This document shows positions 6,335 through 7,906 of a stretch of DNA of 7,906 bases, piece after piece. This DNA comes from Hyphomicrobiales bacterium (lineage in GTDB: Bacteria > Pseudomonadota > Alphaproteobacteria > Rhizobiales > Aestuariivirgaceae). Location of the stretch: the NCBI GenBank assembly GCA_003151375.1, contig PLXI01000198.1, forward strand, positions 4,053 through 11,958. The letters run 5' to 3'. The notes beneath the pieces were generated by a model, which saw nothing but the letters and a program-made list of their open reading frames with translations, was not told the origin of the DNA and made no database searches. The number at the start of each line of letters is the position of its first letter. Within the stretch, counting starts at the first letter, position 1. Made by a program: the position numbers and the translations under genes.

Positions 6335-7753
6335 TTAGACGCTGTAATACATGTCGTATTCCACAGGATGTGGCGTCATGCGGTAACGGTCTTGCTCTTC
6401 CTGCTTCAGGTCGAGATAGCTTTCGATCTGATCCTTGGAGAACACATTGCCCTTGGTAAGGAACGCATGATCAGCCTTCAGGCTGTCAATGGCTTCTTGC
6501 AAGCTGCCGCAAACGGTTGGCACTTTGGCCAATTCTTCTGGTGGCAGATCATACAAGTTCTTGTCCATGGCTTTGCCTGGATGAGTCTTGTTCATGATAC
6601 CATCAAGGCCAGCCATAATCATCGCCGAGAACGCCAGATATGGGTTGGCAGTTGGATCAGGGAACCGCACTTCAACGCGCTTGGCCTTAGGGTTGGCCGT
6701 GAACGGAATGCGGCAAGAAGCTGATCGGTTGCGGCTTGAGTAAGCCAACAACACCGGCGCTTCATAACCCGGAACCAAACGCTTGTAAGAGTTGGTTGAT
6801 GGGTTGGTGAAAGCGTTGAGCGCCTTGGCATGCTTGATCACGCCGCCAATGAAGAACAATGTGGTTTCAGACAGACCTGCATATTCTTTGCCGGCCATCA
6901 TGGTCTTGCCTTCCTTCCAGATCGAGAAGTGGCAATGCATGCCAGAACCGTTATCGCCGAACACGGGCTTGGGCATGAAGGTTGCGGTTTTGCCATAAGC
7001 ATGAGCCACGTTGTGGATCACATACTTATAAATCTGCATGTGGTCAGCAGCAGTGACCAGCGGCTGGAATTTCGTTCCGAGTTCGTGCTGCGAAGAGGCC
7101 ACTTCGTGGTGGTGCTTTTCAACGCTGAGGCCCATTTCGCCCATCACTGAAAGCATTTCGCCGCGCATGTCTTGCGCAGAGTCCATCGGGTTCATCGGGA
7201 AGTAACCGCCCTTGGTGCGCATGCGGTGGCCCATGTTGCCACCTTCATATTCACGGTCAGAGTTTGAAGGCAGTTCAACGCCATCAACTTGATAGCCGCA
7301 TTTATAAGAGGAGGTTGACCACTTGACATCGTCGAATACGAAGAATTCAGCCTCAGGGCCGACGTATACTGTGTCACCCACCTTGATCGACTTCAAATAT
7401 TCTTCGGTGCGCTTGGCGATGGAACGTGGATCACGGTTATAGCCTTCGCCAGTGCCTGGATCTGCGATGTCGCAGAACACGGCCATGGTCGTTTGGGCAT
7501 AGAATGGATCAAGATGAACGGAAGCAGCATCGGGCATCAAAATCATGTCTGATTCATTGATGGCTTTCCAACCAGCAATCGACGAGCCGTCAAACATCAG
7601 GCCGTCTTTCCAAGCATCCGCACCCATCTGCGAAATGTCCATGGTAAGATGTTGCATCTTGCCGCGTGGATCGGTGAAGCGCAGGTCAACATATTTCACG
7701 TCTTTGTCTTTGATCATTTTCAGCGCCGCTGAAACGTCTTTTTTCTCTGCCAT
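6335..7753 (-). CDS. glnA: Glutamine synthetase, type I (GSI-beta, adenylylatable)
   Basis: A 472-residue cytoplasmic enzyme that makes glutamine from glutamate, ammonia and ATP; GSI works as a dodecamer and is the main entry of ammonia into metabolism. Visible motifs are MFDGSSIAGW (53-62, conserved N-terminal signature with the catalytic Asp55), GPEAEFF (132-138, metal-binding Glu134 and Glu136), KPVFGDNGSGMHCHFS (262-277, ATP-binding region with His273), PGYEAP (328-333, the substrate-site Glu331), NRSASCRIP (342-350) and EVRFPDPTANPYL (361-373). NLYDLPPEE (399-407) places Tyr401 at the adenylylation site of the GSI-beta class, so activity should be controlled by GlnE/PII signalling. Length is that of the family. 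AGGGG ends 8 bases before the ATG. It lies 54 bases after glnB on the same strand with no terminator between, so the two are cotranscribed; no sigma-54 site is seen in the gap. Confidence 0.98.
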   Translation of the reverse strand: MAEKKDVSAALKMIKDKDVKYVDLRFTDPRGKMQHLTMDISQMGADAWKDGLMFDGSSIAGWKAINESDMILMPDAASVHLDPFYAQTTMAVFCDIADPGTGEGYNRDPRSIAKRTEEYLKSIKVGDTVYVGPEAEFFVFDDVKWSTSSYKCGYQVDGVELPSNSDREYEGGNMGHRMRTKGGYFPMNPMDSAQDMRGEMLSVMGEMGLSVEKHHHEVASSQHELGTKFQPLVTAADHMQIYKYVIHNVAHAYGKTATFMPKPVFGDNGSGMHCHFSIWKEGKTMMAGKEYAGLSETTLFFIGGVIKHAKALNAFTNPSTNSYKRLVPGYEAPVLLAYSSRNRSASCRIPFTANPKAKRVEVRFPDPTANPYLAFSAMIMAGLDGIMNKTHPGKAMDKNLYDLPPEELAKVPTVCGSLQEAIDSLKADHAFLTKGNVFSKDQIESYLDLKQEEQDRYRMTPHPVEYDMYYSV

Positions 7754-7761
7754 TTGGAAAA

Positions 7762-7766
7762 CCCCT
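7762..7766 (-). promoter_or_regulatory. Ribosome binding site of glnA
   Basis: On the minus strand AGGGG stands 8 bases ahead of the ATG ending at 7753 and supports that start. The rest of the glnB-glnA gap (7767-7807) shows no hairpin or promoter. Confidence 0.65.
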
Positions 7767-7807
7767 GTAATTGGCGTTGCTTAGTTAGTCTTTTTGGTTG
7801 TTAAATT

Positions 7808-7906
7808 TTAGAGCGCGTCCGTGCCGGATTCTCCGGTGCGGATGCGGATAGCTTGTTCAATCGTTGAAATAAAGATTTTTCCGTCGCCGATGCGGCCCGT
7901 GCGAGC
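7808..7906 (-). CDS. glnB: Nitrogen regulatory protein PII (3' end only)
   Basis: The minus strand from the right edge encodes the last 32 residues of a PII signalling protein, followed by a TAA stop at 7808-7810. The sequence starts ARTGRIGDGKIF and ends with RIRTGESGTDAL, matching the C-terminal signature (ARTG-x-IGDGKIF ... RIRTGE) that helps form the ATP and 2-oxoglutarate site. PII senses nitrogen and energy status and controls GlnE, and through it the adenylylation of glutamine synthetase, as well as the NtrB/NtrC system. The T-loop with its uridylylation Tyr lies outside the window. Its position directly upstream of glnA favours glnB over glnK, which is normally paired with amtB. The gene is cut by the window edge. 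Confidence 0.95.
   Translation of the reverse strand, partial: ARTGRIGDGKIFISTIEQAIRIRTGESGTDAL

Noticed and set aside
6227..6724. Plus-strand open frame starting in the operator region and running opposite the end of glnA
   Set aside because: Most of it is antisense to glnA, it would cross the glnA terminator, and it resembles no known protein.
7754..7807. Separate sigma-54 promoter for glnA in the glnB-glnA gap
   Set aside because: No TGGCAC-N5-TTGC type element is visible; the nitrogen-controlled promoter is expected upstream of glnB, outside the window.

Overview
The window reads as a chromosomal segment of an alphaproteobacterium, most likely of the Hyphomicrobiales (Rhizobiales) or a close relative. 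The evidence is the clpX-lon order with proteins of the alphaproteobacterial type, a glnB-glnA pair encoding an adenylylatable type I glutamine synthetase, and moderate base composition. There are seven protein genes, two of them cut by the window edges. No RNA gene, insertion sequence or CRISPR array was seen.

Left part (1-3166, + strand): the 3' end of clpX is followed by a complete lon. These are two ATP-dependent proteolysis genes. The 105-base gap contains a possible heat-shock promoter, and lon ends in a strong GNRA-capped terminator.

Middle (3185-6156): this part is accessory in character. A small minus-strand membrane protein of the isoprenylcysteine carboxyl methyltransferase/phospholipid methyltransferase type is divergent from a plus-strand MFS transporter. 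That transporter converges on, and overlaps by 32 bases, a second minus-strand MFS transporter. The second transporter has the most structured control region in the window: two 16-base palindromes of related sequence spaced exactly 40 bases apart, laid over a consensus -35 box and a candidate -10 box. This suggests an inducible carrier under a dedicated repressor that is not in the window.

Right part (6282-7906, minus strand): glnA with its own terminator, preceded by the last 32 codons of glnB (PII). This is the classical glnBA nitrogen-assimilation operon, whose main promoter would lie beyond the right edge.

Most of the window is well-known housekeeping gene content. I found no convincing novel multi-gene system. 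The items most worth a second look are the twin operator in front of the second MFS gene, the candidate heat-shock promoter of lon, and the absence of hupB from its common position after lon.
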